From positions 1-57,125 of the forward strand of contig CAMCYR010000019.1 in assembly GCA_945885475.1 (NCBI GenBank): a stretch of 57,125 bases of DNA, read 5' to 3'. The notes beneath the pieces are model-generated. The model did not search any database and was not told where the DNA came from. It saw nothing but the letters and a program-made list of their open reading frames with translations. Made by a program: the position numbers and the translations under genes. Source of the stretch: Chitinophaga pinensis (GTDB lineage Bacteria > Bacteroidota > Bacteroidia > 2-12-FULL-35-15). Numbering within the stretch: position 1 is the stretch's first letter; the number at the start of each line of letters is the position of its first letter. Below are positions 28,523 through 37,828 of this stretch, piece after piece.

Positions 28523-29062
28523 ATGCAAGAGGAAATCCTATACGAAGAGAAACAATATATCGGCTATAACAAATGGTCGATCCTATGGCGAACTGTTTTA
28601 GCCATGTTTTGCTTTATACTTTACTACTGGAGCGAAAATCCGAAAGCTGTAGATGTTGCGATGGTGGAATTACCATCATCACCGGTGGACGAAAATTCGG
28701 GACAGCTATTTTTTTTGATGGGAATAATTTTAATGACACTTTCCCTTATCCTGATTTTTGTATTGCATATCCATACCAAGATCATAGGAAACAGCTTGAT
28801 CCTGGATGGCTTATGGACATCGAGAAAAGTAAAAATTGACATGAACAATATTGTAGAGGTAAAAAAGGTCCAGTACAGTAAGTATTCATTAAACCGTCCT
28901 GTTTACAATCTTCACTACAAGAATAAGATCCGTTTTTTCACTCAAGGAAATGACGCCTTAGAGCTAACGGATAAGGAGGGGCTTAAATACCGTATAGGCA
29001 GCCAAAAGCAAGATGAGTTCTATAAAAAATTGATCAGCCTCATTCAAAACCATCCATTATAA
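28523..29062 (+). CDS. two-helix membrane protein with PH-like soluble domain
   Basis: The function is unknown. The 179-residue protein has two hydrophobic helices, about residues 20-38 (ILWRTVLAMFCFILYYW) and 62-83 (LFFLMGIILMTLSLILIFVL), joined by a short acidic loop. The C-terminal half, from about residue 85, is soluble. It is built of beta strands ending in a helix (KQDEFYKKLISLIQ), similar in outline to bacterial PH-like domains found in small membrane proteins. The call is from layout, not from a recognised motif. It starts 19 nt after tilS and has its own promoter box. Confidence 0.75.
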   Translation: MQEEILYEEKQYIGYNKWSILWRTVLAMFCFILYYWSENPKAVDVAMVELPSSPVDENSGQLFFLMGIILMTLSLILIFVLHIHTKIIGNSLILDGLWTSRKVKIDMNNIVEVKKVQYSKYSLNRPVYNLHYKNKIRFFTQGNDALELTDKEGLKYRIGSQKQDEFYKKLISLIQNHPL

Positions 29063-29090
29063 AAAGATATACACATTCTGTAACACATTT

Positions 29091-29098
29091 TAATTTTG
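29091..29098 (+). promoter_or_regulatory. -7 promoter box (TAATTTTG)
   Basis: TAATTTTG fits TAnnTTTG and lies 51 nt before the ATG of the small 98-residue gene. No -33 TTG is seen. Confidence 0.5.
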
Positions 29099-29149
29099 TA
29101 CGTATAAAAGTTTAGTTTTATTTATTTCTAACTATTAAACGCTCGTGAT

Positions 29150-29446
29150 ATGACAAATACAAAAAAATCAAATCCTGTTTCGATAGAGAAAGAAAACATT
29201 AGCGGACTTAAGTTTCCGGAGGGAGATGTTTTAAAAACCGAAGCGGAAATCAAGAACAGAGAATCCGAACTGGAAAGAGCTTTAAAATTAGGTAATATGG
29301 AGCACAACAAAATCAAGATCATATTTGAAGACTCGGAAGGTATAAAACAGGTGAACACAACAGTTTGGGGAGTTACAGATAAACGTGTTATCTTAAAGCA
29401 AGGTGTTGTCATTCCAATCCACCGAATACTTGAAGTAAATGTCTAA
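29150..29446 (+). CDS. small protein of unknown function
   Basis: This 98-residue soluble protein is not recognised. The N-terminal 60 residues are charged and likely helical. The last 35 (TTVWGVTDKRVILKQGVVIP and on) look like beta strands of a small barrel. It has no signal peptide. The gene stands alone between its own promoter box and a strong terminator, which supports its being real. Confidence 0.75.
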   Translation: MTNTKKSNPVSIEKENISGLKFPEGDVLKTEAEIKNRESELERALKLGNMEHNKIKIIFEDSEGIKQVNTTVWGVTDKRVILKQGVVIPIHRILEVNV

Positions 29447-29506
29447 ATAATTGATTTTAATGCCTTTTTAACAGAAATTGGCTATCGATTAATAATAATA
29501 TTTTGC

Positions 29507-29538
29507 AAATAGCCCCGATTTTTCGGGGCTATTTTTTT
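29507..29538 (+). terminator. terminator after the 98-residue gene
   Basis: AAATAGCCCCG pairs with CGGGGCTATTT around a 6-nt loop, followed by T residues. Confidence 0.9.
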
Positions 29539-29582
29539 ATATTTACCACGGTTCAAATAAAAAGTAATTTAAATCACCACTT

Positions 29583-31724
29583 ATGAAAAACATTTTTAGA
29601 TTTTTTCTTCTGATTATAAGCATCTTTATTGTTAGCCATTCAGTGGCACAAGTTGTTGATCCAGTTAAATGGAAAGTAAGCAGTAAAAAAATCAGCGATT
29701 GTGAATATGAGTTGCAATTTACCGGGACTATCGAGGAACATTGGCATGTTTATTCTCTCAACTTAAAAGGAGATGATGGACCAATGCCAGCAAACATTTT
29801 TGTCGACAAAAGCAACGAATATGAAGCAGTTGGAAAACCTACAGAAGGGACACCAATTAAAGCGATGGATAAAGTATTTGAAATGGAAGTTTCCTACTTT
29901 GAGAAAACGGTCACCTTCAAACAAAAGATCAAATTAAAAGCGAATAAAGAAATAACCGTTAAAGGTAAATATGAATATCAAGCGTGTACCGAAGAGAAAT
30001 GTATTTTCCCACCTGCTACTCCGTTTGAATTTAAGTTAAAAGGAAGCCCTGCGTGTGAAAAGCAGGATGCAAAATTGATCATAGGGGAAACGAATACTAC
30101 CGCGACCGATTGCATTATCGACTCAAGTGCAGTTGTGAAAGCATTTAATTCAAAAAATGAAGTCGCGGCTAAAAAAGAAGAGATAAAAATTGTTAGTCCG
30201 ACTTCCGAATCTCCTTCTTCAAACAATACTTCTTTTTCGGAGCCGGATGATACCACTTTGGAAGGTAAAGCCTGGTGGTCGATTCTATTAACAGGATTCT
30301 TATGGGGCTTTGCTGCACTTTTCACGCCCTGTGTGTTTCCATTGATCCCAATGAATGTTAGCTTTTTCCTTAAAAGAAGTAAAACAAAAGCAAAAGGAAA
30401 ACTGAACGCGGTCTTATATGCTTTGTCAATTATTGTGATTTTTGTAACATTAGGGCTCGGCATCTCTGCCATTTGGGGAGGTGGGGCGCTAAATACATTT
30501 GCAACAAGCGCTGGATTTAACTTTGTAATTTTTATATTATTATTAGTTTTTGCAGCATCCTTTTTAGGAGCATTTGAGATTGTATTACCATCCTCATTTG
30601 TAAATAAAATTGATGCACAAGGCGACAGAGGTGGATTTGTAGGCATCTTTTTTATGGCATTGGCATTAGTAGTTGTTTCTTTCTCCTGCACAGGTCCAAT
30701 GGTTGGAAATGCGCTTGTTGCCGCATCAACATCCGGCAATACGTCTGGTGCTTTTTGGGCTATGCTCGGATTTTCTTCCGGATTAGCGCTGCCTTTCGGA
30801 TTGTTTGCATTTTTCCCTTCCATGCTTAATTCGATGCCTAAAAGTGGTGGCTGGCTAAATACGGTAAAAGTTGTTTTAGGCTTCCTGGAACTAGCCTTAG
30901 CATTAAAATTTGCATCAAACGTAGATGTTGCTTATAACTGGGGGATATTAACACGTGAAGTATTTATATCCCTTTGGGTAGTTATTTTCGCATTGATGAC
31001 CATCTATCTATTAGGTGGCTTTAAAACATCTCACGATAGCGATACAAAACACCTTTCTGTGACACGTTTGTTTTTTGTTATTATTTCCTTTTTTGTGACT
31101 ATTTATTTAATACCAGGCTTATGGGGTGCGCCGTTGAAATTGTTCAGCGGGGTATTACCAGCATATGAAAATTCTGAATCACCCAACGGATTCGGAGGGT
31201 CAGGAGTAGCAAGCAGTGCGCACGACACAAATATTGACCCTGAATTTGCAGCATTTATCCATACAAGCAAAAACGGAATCGTTCATTTTAAAAACGATTA
31301 CGATCACGCTTTGGCATATGCAAAAAAAGTAGGCAAGCCATTGATGATCGACTTTACAGGATTTCAATGTGCTAACTGCAGAAAAACGGAAGACTTCATC
31401 TGGCCGGATGCCGGAGTAACAAAACGATTAAACAACGATGTTGTTCTGGTTTCCTTGTATGTAGACGACAAAGCTAAATTGGATCCAAAAGATTACATGA
31501 CCGTTTTTTGGTTCGGTCAGGAAAGAGAAATCACAACCGTAGGGGATAAATTCAAATACATGGAAGAGACCTTGTATAAACAAAGTACGCAACCATTATA
31601 CATTTTGATCGATCATAATGAACAACTCCTTGGAAATCCGAGAGGATATAAGTCAGGTATTCCTGAATACACCGCCTGGCTAGATGAAGGAATCAATGAA
31701 TTCAAGAAACGTTCCAGCAAATAG
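29583..31724 (+). CDS. dsbD: thiol:disulfide interchange protein DsbD
   Basis: DsbD carries electrons from cytoplasmic thioredoxin across the inner membrane to periplasmic thiol proteins, including cytochrome c maturation factors. After a signal peptide (MKNIFRF, cleavage near residue 22), the N-terminal DsbD-alpha-like domain has ACTEEKC with Cys135 and Cys140. A membrane part of about eight helices (about 230-540) has the conserved cysteines in FTPCVFP (Cys250) and FSCTGP (Cys369). The C-terminal thioredoxin-like domain has CANC at 596-599. All three redox pairs are therefore present. The length of 713 residues is normal for Bacteroidota. The gene ends in a terminator. The next gene encodes a five-haem cytochrome, which would need such reducing power during haem attachment. 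Confidence 0.94.
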   Translation: MKNIFRFFLLIISIFIVSHSVAQVVDPVKWKVSSKKISDCEYELQFTGTIEEHWHVYSLNLKGDDGPMPANIFVDKSNEYEAVGKPTEGTPIKAMDKVFEMEVSYFEKTVTFKQKIKLKANKEITVKGKYEYQACTEEKCIFPPATPFEFKLKGSPACEKQDAKLIIGETNTTATDCIIDSSAVVKAFNSKNEVAAKKEEIKIVSPTSESPSSNNTSFSEPDDTTLEGKAWWSILLTGFLWGFAALFTPCVFPLIPMNVSFFLKRSKTKAKGKLNAVLYALSIIVIFVTLGLGISAIWGGGALNTFATSAGFNFVIFILLLVFAASFLGAFEIVLPSSFVNKIDAQGDRGGFVGIFFMALALVVVSFSCTGPMVGNALVAASTSGNTSGAFWAMLGFSSGLALPFGLFAFFPSMLNSMPKSGGWLNTVKVVLGFLELALALKFASNVDVAYNWGILTREVFISLWVVIFALMTIYLLGGFKTSHDSDTKHLSVTRLFFVIISFFVTIYLIPGLWGAPLKLFSGVLPAYENSESPNGFGGSGVASSAHDTNIDPEFAAFIHTSKNGIVHFKNDYDHALAYAKKVGKPLMIDFTGFQCANCRKTEDFIWPDAGVTKRLNNDVVLVSLYVDDKAKLDPKDYMTVFWFGQEREITTVGDKFKYMEETLYKQSTQPLYILIDHNEQLLGNPRGYKSGIPEYTAWLDEGINEFKKRSSK

Positions 31725-31725
31725 T

Positions 31726-31758
31726 AAAAAAGTCCCGAATTAATTCGGGACTTTTTTT
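31726..31758 (+). terminator. palindromic terminator after dsbD
   Basis: A perfect 16-bp palindrome (31726-31741 with 31742-31757) starts 2 nt after the dsbD stop and ends in T residues. It could also work from the other strand. Confidence 0.88.
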
Positions 31759-31819
31759 CCGTCCAAATAAAAACATCATTTATAAACAAATAACACTTTT
31801 AATTGTAATATTAGTTGTT

Positions 31820-31827
31820 TATATTTG
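31820..31827 (+). promoter_or_regulatory. -7 promoter box for the cytochrome gene (TATATTTG)
   Basis: TATATTTG fits TAnnTTTG and lies 20 nt before the ATG at 31848. A TTG at 31803-31805 is 14 nt away, closer than ideal. The box also rules out the longer reading frame that begins at 31815. Confidence 0.6.
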
Positions 31828-31847
31828 TTTGCATAACGTATTTAAGG

Positions 31848-33800
31848 ATGAGCATAAAAAAAATTACCATCATTTGTATTATTATTGGTTTTGCAATAGG
31901 ATTCAAATTCATGAATTCTGCCGCCTCTAAAAGTCCGGCAAAAAAATTTCACACACAAACACAATTGGATGCTTACCAAGGTATTCCGACCCGTGCTCCG
32001 ATAGCGCCTGGTGAATACTTTTTACCATCATCGAGTTGCAGAGGATGTCACGGCTACGACTCTGCAACTGTTTCCAATATAAACGAAGCGGGTGAAGACG
32101 TTAATCTGGTAGACAGATGGGAAAGTTCAATGATGGCATTGTCGGCAAAGGATCCCTTTTGGAGAGCAAAAGTGAGCCATGAAATAAGTGTCAATCCGGG
32201 ACATGCCGGAGCAATTCAAAACAAATGTTTAGATTGTCATGCTCCAATGGGTGCTCATACATCGAAATTCAAAGGTAATCCGTTTTATGGATTAGCTGAC
32301 CTTGTTACAGATTCATTGGGACTTGATGGGGTTTCGTGCGGCGGATGCCATGCCATTGCTCCCACTGTCGGTTACACCTTTTCAGGAAACATTCCTTACG
32401 ATACCAACCATGTTGAATATGGTCCTTTTACTGCGCCCTCTGTGGGTCCAATGCAATTGTACGAAGGATTAACCCCTGTTTATAGTAATCATATGGATGA
32501 GTCACGACTTTGTTCGGCATGCCATACGCTCATTACTGAACCATTCGATCTAGCAGGTAATCCTACAGGCGGATATTTTGTAGAACAAGCAACACATCAC
32601 GAATATCTCAACTCAGACTTTCCTGCAAACAATATCAAATGTCAAACCTGCCATATGCCTCCTATAAATGAACCAATCATTATAGCGAATGGATACACCG
32701 GTTTAACACCCAGAACACCTTTTAATCAGCATACTTTTGCAGGTGCAAATCTCTTTATGCTCAACTTAATGAAAAACAATAAAGGAACATTAGGAATAAA
32801 TGTTCCTGACAAAAGCTTTGATTCCACGATTGTTGCAACAGCCGACATGCTAAGATCAAAATCAATCAACTTTGATTTACAGTTAGTAAGTACTACGTCA
32901 GATACCGCTTTCTTTAAAGTAAAAATTCAAAACAAAGCAGGGCACAAATTTCCATCCGGATATCCGACACGAAGAGCAGTGTTGCAATTTGTTGTAACCG
33001 ATTCAAACAACGACACGATTTTTCAGTCCGGTATTTTCAACAACCAACAACGAGTAATCGGAGAAAATGCTTCATTTGAAGGCCATCACAACTATATTAA
33101 CCAATCAAACGTTCCTCAAATTTACGAATTTATTCCTGGCGACGTCAATGGTGACTTCACCTCTGTTTTAGAAAGAGCAGCTATTTTATTGAAGGACAAT
33201 AGAATTCCTCCAACCGGATTCACTACGACATCTCCAGTGTATGATACTGTTCAGATATCTAATGATGCTTTAGCAGATGGCGATTTCAACAAAGTTGGAA
33301 GTGTTGAAGGAAGCGGAACTGATTGGGTTCACTTTGCTGTCCCTTTAGCAGCAGCCGTTGGCAATATCAGCGTTAAATCAAAAGTATATTATCAGTCGCT
33401 GCCACCAAAATGGGTAGCAGATATGTTCACGTATAGCACAGCGGAGATCAACACTTTTGAAACAATGTATAATTCAGCGGATCAAAAACCGATTCTTATT
33501 GCAAGCGATAGCATCATCAATGTGCTTTTACCAACCGGTGTCAATACCTACTCTTCTAAAGAAGAAGTAAAAGCTTGGCCAACAATTTCTATGGATGGGA
33601 GAGTCTTTATCTCAGCAGCATACGGAACGCTCATCAAGTCAATAGAAGTGTTCGATGCAAATGGTAAATTGCAGTTTCAACTTCAAAACACAAGCTTCCA
33701 ATCCACCATCAGCTTGTATTTACCCGAAAGTTCAGGTATATATTATATTAAAATATATTCGGGAACAAAAATAGTATTCAAAAAAGTTGTAAAATCATAA
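31848..33800 (+). CDS. five-haem c-type cytochrome with T9SS sorting domain
   Basis: The protein has 650 residues with an N-terminal signal segment (MSIKKITIICIIIGFAIGF). Five CxxCH haem sites are present: CRGCH 64-68, CLDCH 127-131, CGGCH 164-168, CSACH 222-226 and CQTCH 265-269. Residues from about 290 to 560 contain no haem site and appear beta-rich. The end (from about residue 580) is a type A T9SS sorting domain: SIEVFDANGKLQFQL, then SGIYYIKIYSGTKIVFKKVV. Haem is attached in the periplasm, after which T9SS would carry the holoprotein across the outer membrane. Its partner or substrate is unknown; a role in extracellular electron transfer or in oxidising a surface substrate is inference. 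I chose the ATG at 31848 because the promoter lies between it and the upstream start. Confidence 0.9.
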   Translation: MSIKKITIICIIIGFAIGFKFMNSAASKSPAKKFHTQTQLDAYQGIPTRAPIAPGEYFLPSSSCRGCHGYDSATVSNINEAGEDVNLVDRWESSMMALSAKDPFWRAKVSHEISVNPGHAGAIQNKCLDCHAPMGAHTSKFKGNPFYGLADLVTDSLGLDGVSCGGCHAIAPTVGYTFSGNIPYDTNHVEYGPFTAPSVGPMQLYEGLTPVYSNHMDESRLCSACHTLITEPFDLAGNPTGGYFVEQATHHEYLNSDFPANNIKCQTCHMPPINEPIIIANGYTGLTPRTPFNQHTFAGANLFMLNLMKNNKGTLGINVPDKSFDSTIVATADMLRSKSINFDLQLVSTTSDTAFFKVKIQNKAGHKFPSGYPTRRAVLQFVVTDSNNDTIFQSGIFNNQQRVIGENASFEGHHNYINQSNVPQIYEFIPGDVNGDFTSVLERAAILLKDNRIPPTGFTTTSPVYDTVQISNDALADGDFNKVGSVEGSGTDWVHFAVPLAAAVGNISVKSKVYYQSLPPKWVADMFTYSTAEINTFETMYNSADQKPILIASDSIINVLLPTGVNTYSSKEEVKAWPTISMDGRVFISAAYGTLIKSIEVFDANGKLQFQLQNTSFQSTISLYLPESSGIYYIKIYSGTKIVFKKVVKS

Positions 33801-33851
33801 AAAACTTTGTTCCTTTATAAATCTCTAAACGAATAATAAAAATCTGTCAAT

Positions 33852-36728
33852 ATGAAAAAAACTACTCTAAAAAAGTCTTTTGTAATTGTAACATCCTGTT
33901 TAATTAGTGCTTTTAGTGCCAATGCGCAGTTTTCATTTACTAACTCTAACAGCTTAATTTCAAATTTAACACGCAGTGGTTGTGCTATTTCGGTTGTTGA
34001 TATTAACAATGATGGTCTTGACGACATTGTTAAAATGGATCAATCCGATGTGTTAGTTATTGATCTTCAAAATGCGAATGGTACATTCACAAATTATGAT
34101 TTAGGAACCATTACAGGTGGATCAAATGTATGGGGTATGGCTTTAGCCGATGTTGACCACAATGGTTGGAAAGATGTAGCTACTGGAACGAATGGAACAA
34201 TGTATCTTGTAAAACTATCATGGACAGGAACTACAATTGCCAAAACGACCACTACTTTAGCCGGCTCATATTTCGTTCAAAATATAACTTTCGGTGATAT
34301 AAATAATGATGGTTGGGTAGATTTAGCAGTATGTGATGACAATGATTTTATGAAAATTTACAAGAACAATTCCGGAACAATGTCATTAACTACTTCTTTG
34401 ATTGATACAGAAATTTATCCTGGAATGGCTTATGGTGGTGACCCATATGATTCAGGAAACTATGGAAGTGTTTGGTTGGATTTTGATAACGATGGCGATT
34501 TGGATTTATACATTGCACATTGTCGTCAATCAGCAAGTAGCTCATCTGACCAACGTAGAAGAGATCGTCTATTTGTAAACAATGGAAGTAATGTGTATAC
34601 TGAGCAAGCAGCGACCTATGGTATTGAAATTTCAAACTTCAAACAAACTTGGACAACTAGTTTTGGTGATTTGGATAACGACGGTGACTTTGATGTGGTC
34701 ATGACCAATCATGGTGAAAACGGTCAAATTTTAAAAAATGATGGATCAGGACATTTTACAGATGTTACCGCTTCGACAGGATGGGTTACATCTATTGATC
34801 CGATCGAATCAGTTGTTGAAGATTTTGATAATGATGGTTTTTTAGATATTATGATTTCTGGTTCACAATGGTATATGTGGCACAATAACGGAAATATGAC
34901 ATTTACTCCAGTAACAGGTGTTCTTCCAAACTTAGGAGGATTATTATCTTTTGCTACTGGCGATTTGAATCACGATGGATTTATCGATTTACAAACATCC
35001 TATGGAAATGTTTATAACTCTCCATCAACAGCTGACAATGATGTGTTGTACTTAAACAACAAAAATAGTAATCACTTTATCACCTTTAATTTAACAGGTA
35101 CTGCAAGTAACCACGATGCAATCGGTGCAAAAGTTATTATAACAGGTGCATTTGGAACACAAGTTCGCGAGGTTAGAGCGGGAGAAACATATGGAACTGC
35201 CAACTCAATGCAATTGCATTTCGGCTTAGGAGCGAACACAACAATCACCTCAGCAGTTATTGAATGGCCAGCTGGTGGAACAACTACTTTTGGAACACTA
35301 GCAGCTGATCAGTTTGTTACTGCAGTTGAAGGTACCTGTACAATCACCGGGAACGTAATTCCAGGGCCTTATACATATTGCACAGGAAGTTCTGTTGTAT
35401 TAACGGCTCAACCGGGTTATTCAAGCTATTTATGGTCAAACGGTTCAACAGCAGCATCTGTTACCTCTACTTCAACATCCAATTACAATGTATTGGTTAC
35501 AAGTGCGGCAGGGTGCTCCAACCTTTCTCCAACAGTATCAACCGTTCTCAATCCACCTGAAATACCCTTAGTAAGTACTTCAGGTGTAAATTCATGTGCA
35601 GGAACGCTTACTTTAACAAGTTCTGCTGCTGCTGCATATAGTTGGACCGGACCTGCAGGTTTTACTGCAACTACCCAAGCTATTAACCCTAGTGTAACAG
35701 GAACATATTCTTTAACGACAACTGGCTTATGTCAAAATTGGACAGCAGCACCAACAGCTGTTAATGTATTAGCTGCTCCTAGCCCAACAGGAACAGGAGC
35801 TGCGGGACCTGGACCAGCATCTTTCAACATTTCAGCTGCAGGGTCAGGTGGAACATTAAATTGGTATGACGCTGCAACAGGCGGAACGTTGCTTGGTTCA
35901 GGAGCTGCATTCAGCACACCGGTAATCAGTTCAACAACCAACTATTATGTTGACGAAACAACCAACTATCCTGGTTCAATTTACAACGGTGGTAGATCAA
36001 GTGGTGCAGGTTCAAATTCGAGTACCCTGAATGCCGGACTTGATTTTAACGTACTGGCACCATGTACATTAACATCCGTTAAAGTATATGCTACCACAAC
36101 AGGAGCTAAAACAATACAATTAAAAAATTCAGTAGGTACTGTTTTAAATTCTTTTACAACAGCGAGTTTGCCTATTGATTCATCAGTAATTACTTTAAAT
36201 TTCCCATTAACACCTGGAACAGGATATCGATTGACACAATCGTCTGCTACTACTCCAACATTAAAAAGAAATAATTCTGGTGTAACATACCCTTATACAA
36301 CTCCAGGCTTTGTTTCAATCACTAATGGCTATACTGGAACAACAACAAGTAGTGCTGCTTATTACTTCTACTACGATTGGAAAATTACCACTCCTACTTC
36401 GTCTTGTACTAGCGAAAGAGTTCCTGTTGTTGCAACTATATTAACATTTACGGGTATTTCTTCACTTTCTGAAAACAATGGTGTTGCTATCTACCCAAAT
36501 CCTGCAAGTGCAACAGTAAACGTTGAGTTCGGATATACAATGAATTCAGTTACTGTTATTGAAATTAACGATGTAACTGGAAGATTGGTAAAAACAGAAT
36601 CTTTTGAAAATCCTGTAAAAGGACAAATTGTCTCCTTAAATGTATCAGAACTGAATGCAGGTTCATATATGATTACAATTAAAAACAACGCTCAGAAATT
36701 AGTGCAGAAATTAGTTTTGACTAAATAA
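33852..36728 (+). CDS. FG-GAP/ASPIC repeat protein with T9SS sorting domain
   Basis: This is a 958-residue secreted protein. The signal peptide ends near residue 25 (FSANAQ). Residues 30-400 hold at least seven calcium-binding-type FG-GAP/VCBS motifs such as DINNDGLDDIV, DFDNDGDLDLYI and DLDNDGDFDVVM, expected to build a beta-propeller. An ASPIC/UnbV segment follows (about 405-490, with VREVRAGETYGTANSMQLHFGLG). Ig-like modules and a lectin- or adhesin-like region follow. A type A sorting domain closes the protein (IYPNPASATVNVEF, VTGRLVKTESF, GSYMITIKNN). It starts 51 nt after the cytochrome gene with no terminator between them, so the two are probably cotranscribed. Such proteins are usually surface adhesins or exported factors; the ligand is unknown. 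Confidence 0.9.
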   Translation: MKKTTLKKSFVIVTSCLISAFSANAQFSFTNSNSLISNLTRSGCAISVVDINNDGLDDIVKMDQSDVLVIDLQNANGTFTNYDLGTITGGSNVWGMALADVDHNGWKDVATGTNGTMYLVKLSWTGTTIAKTTTTLAGSYFVQNITFGDINNDGWVDLAVCDDNDFMKIYKNNSGTMSLTTSLIDTEIYPGMAYGGDPYDSGNYGSVWLDFDNDGDLDLYIAHCRQSASSSSDQRRRDRLFVNNGSNVYTEQAATYGIEISNFKQTWTTSFGDLDNDGDFDVVMTNHGENGQILKNDGSGHFTDVTASTGWVTSIDPIESVVEDFDNDGFLDIMISGSQWYMWHNNGNMTFTPVTGVLPNLGGLLSFATGDLNHDGFIDLQTSYGNVYNSPSTADNDVLYLNNKNSNHFITFNLTGTASNHDAIGAKVIITGAFGTQVREVRAGETYGTANSMQLHFGLGANTTITSAVIEWPAGGTTTFGTLAADQFVTAVEGTCTITGNVIPGPYTYCTGSSVVLTAQPGYSSYLWSNGSTAASVTSTSTSNYNVLVTSAAGCSNLSPTVSTVLNPPEIPLVSTSGVNSCAGTLTLTSSAAAAYSWTGPAGFTATTQAINPSVTGTYSLTTTGLCQNWTAAPTAVNVLAAPSPTGTGAAGPGPASFNISAAGSGGTLNWYDAATGGTLLGSGAAFSTPVISSTTNYYVDETTNYPGSIYNGGRSSGAGSNSSTLNAGLDFNVLAPCTLTSVKVYATTTGAKTIQLKNSVGTVLNSFTTASLPIDSSVITLNFPLTPGTGYRLTQSSATTPTLKRNNSGVTYPYTTPGFVSITNGYTGTTTSSAAYYFYYDWKITTPTSSCTSERVPVVATILTFTGISSLSENNGVAIYPNPASATVNVEFGYTMNSVTVIEINDVTGRLVKTESFENPVKGQIVSLNVSELNAGSYMITIKNNAQKLVQKLVLTK

Positions 36729-36743
36729 GAGATTCCTATCAAT

Positions 36744-36783
36744 AACAAAAAAACATCCTGAAGACTCAGGATGTTTTTTTGTT
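36744..36783. terminator. 18-bp hairpin terminator, bidirectional
   Basis: The perfect arms 36744-36761 and 36766-36783 surround a 4-nt loop, with seven A and seven T inside the arms. It lies between a + strand gene and a - strand gene that converge. Confidence 0.9.
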
Positions 36784-36832
36784 TAAAACATTTCGCTTTC
36801 AATAAAATAGCTAGTGCGAATTACACTGATTT

Positions 36833-37045
36833 TTATTTAAAATCTTCATATTCCTTTTTTGATATTTCATTATTATCACACAATCCATCAAAAACAATTT
36901 GACTTGAATGGACTTGTGGAAACTCTGATTTGCCTTTAAACTTTACAAAATACCCGTCTTTTTTTGAGTATCTAATAACAGCATCTTCAAAATCATTTGT
37001 AAAATAAAGTTCATCTACTTTACTTAATTTCTGTATTAATTTCAT
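36833..37045 (-). CDS. small hypothetical protein
   Basis: I do not recognise this 70-residue protein. It is charged and soluble, with a short strand-rich core (AVIRYSKKDGYFVKFKG) and a helical acidic end (NNEISKKEYEDFK). There is no signal peptide. It converges on the FG-GAP gene with a bidirectional hairpin between them. The composition looks like a real cytoplasmic protein, but no promoter box was found upstream, so it is less certain than its neighbours. Confidence 0.6.
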   Translation of the reverse strand: MKLIQKLSKVDELYFTNDFEDAVIRYSKKDGYFVKFKGKSEFPQVHSSQIVFDGLCDNNEISKKEYEDFK

Positions 37046-37267
37046 ACTGTTTTTGTATTTAACTAGAACAATTACTTTTGGTGAAAGAGAATATTTATTT
37101 TATGAGAAGTAATAGTATTTTAAAAATATAAGTACCAAAAGAAATGATAACCATAGAATGTAAGCGATTAAGAATTCAGAATAAATTGACTGCGAAAAAA
37201 TAATTGAAAAGAAAAAGACCTACAGTATAAACGAAAGTGCTTTTAAAAATATGAACAGATTTATAAA

Positions 37268-37714
37268 TTAATCATCAGAAGGTTCAGCAGCTTTAACAAA
37301 ACCTGCTTTTTTAGGTTTAATTTTTTTCACAAAAAGCACATTGATCAATTCGCTTTCCATTGTTAATAGAGGACTAGACATTCCATTTGTGATAATAAGA
37401 GGGACGTTTTCGTAACGTGATTTTCTTTTGATCTGCTCAAAAGACCCGTCTTCTAACTTAATGTACATTGCCACCACTTTACCATCCTTTACATCGCATT
37501 TACCGTTATAGCATTCAGCATCCCCCCCATTTCTAATAGAAATAATGACATCAGCAAAACTGCCGTCAACAACTTCTTCGGCACCACGATCCTGAAATTT
37601 TTGAGCCCATTTTGTGTAGCAATTGCTTTCTTCTTCCACTTTTTTGGTTCCTTGGGCGCTCCCAATTACCGTCAAACTGATTACTAATACTACCGTTGTA
37701 ATTATTTTTTTCAT
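37268..37714 (-). CDS. secreted protein of unknown function
   Basis: This 148-residue protein has a clear signal peptide (MKKIITTVVLVISLTVIGSAQ, cleavage near residue 20). The mature part has four cysteines grouped as C32, C68, C73 and a nearby pattern ECYNGKCDV that could form a disulfide loop. The remainder is beta strands (VVAMYIKLEDGSFEQIK) and a basic, proline-containing tail. No family is recognised. It is transcribed away from gmhA, with 114 nt between the two starts. Confidence 0.75.
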   Translation of the reverse strand: MKKIITTVVLVISLTVIGSAQGTKKVEEESNCYTKWAQKFQDRGAEEVVDGSFADVIISIRNGGDAECYNGKCDVKDGKVVAMYIKLEDGSFEQIKRKSRYENVPLIITNGMSSPLLTMESELINVLFVKKIKPKKAGFVKAAEPSDD

Positions 37715-37828
37715 ACAATTCTGTTTTTTATTATTTCAAAAAGTTTTATAAATATATAAATTCCTTGCAATAATTTCAAATGTTATGCCAAAAGACTTAA
37801 TTTTATACTTCGAAAACCAAAAAAAATT

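Noticed and set aside
29978-30823. 281-codon open frame on the minus strand inside dsbD
   Set aside because: It lies wholly opposite a well-supported DsbD with all motifs. The composition is what the reverse of a membrane-protein gene gives, and there is no promoter box.
31815-31847. Upstream start for the cytochrome gene
   Set aside because: The TATATTTG promoter box lies inside this stretch. The ATG at 31848 gives a normal signal peptide.
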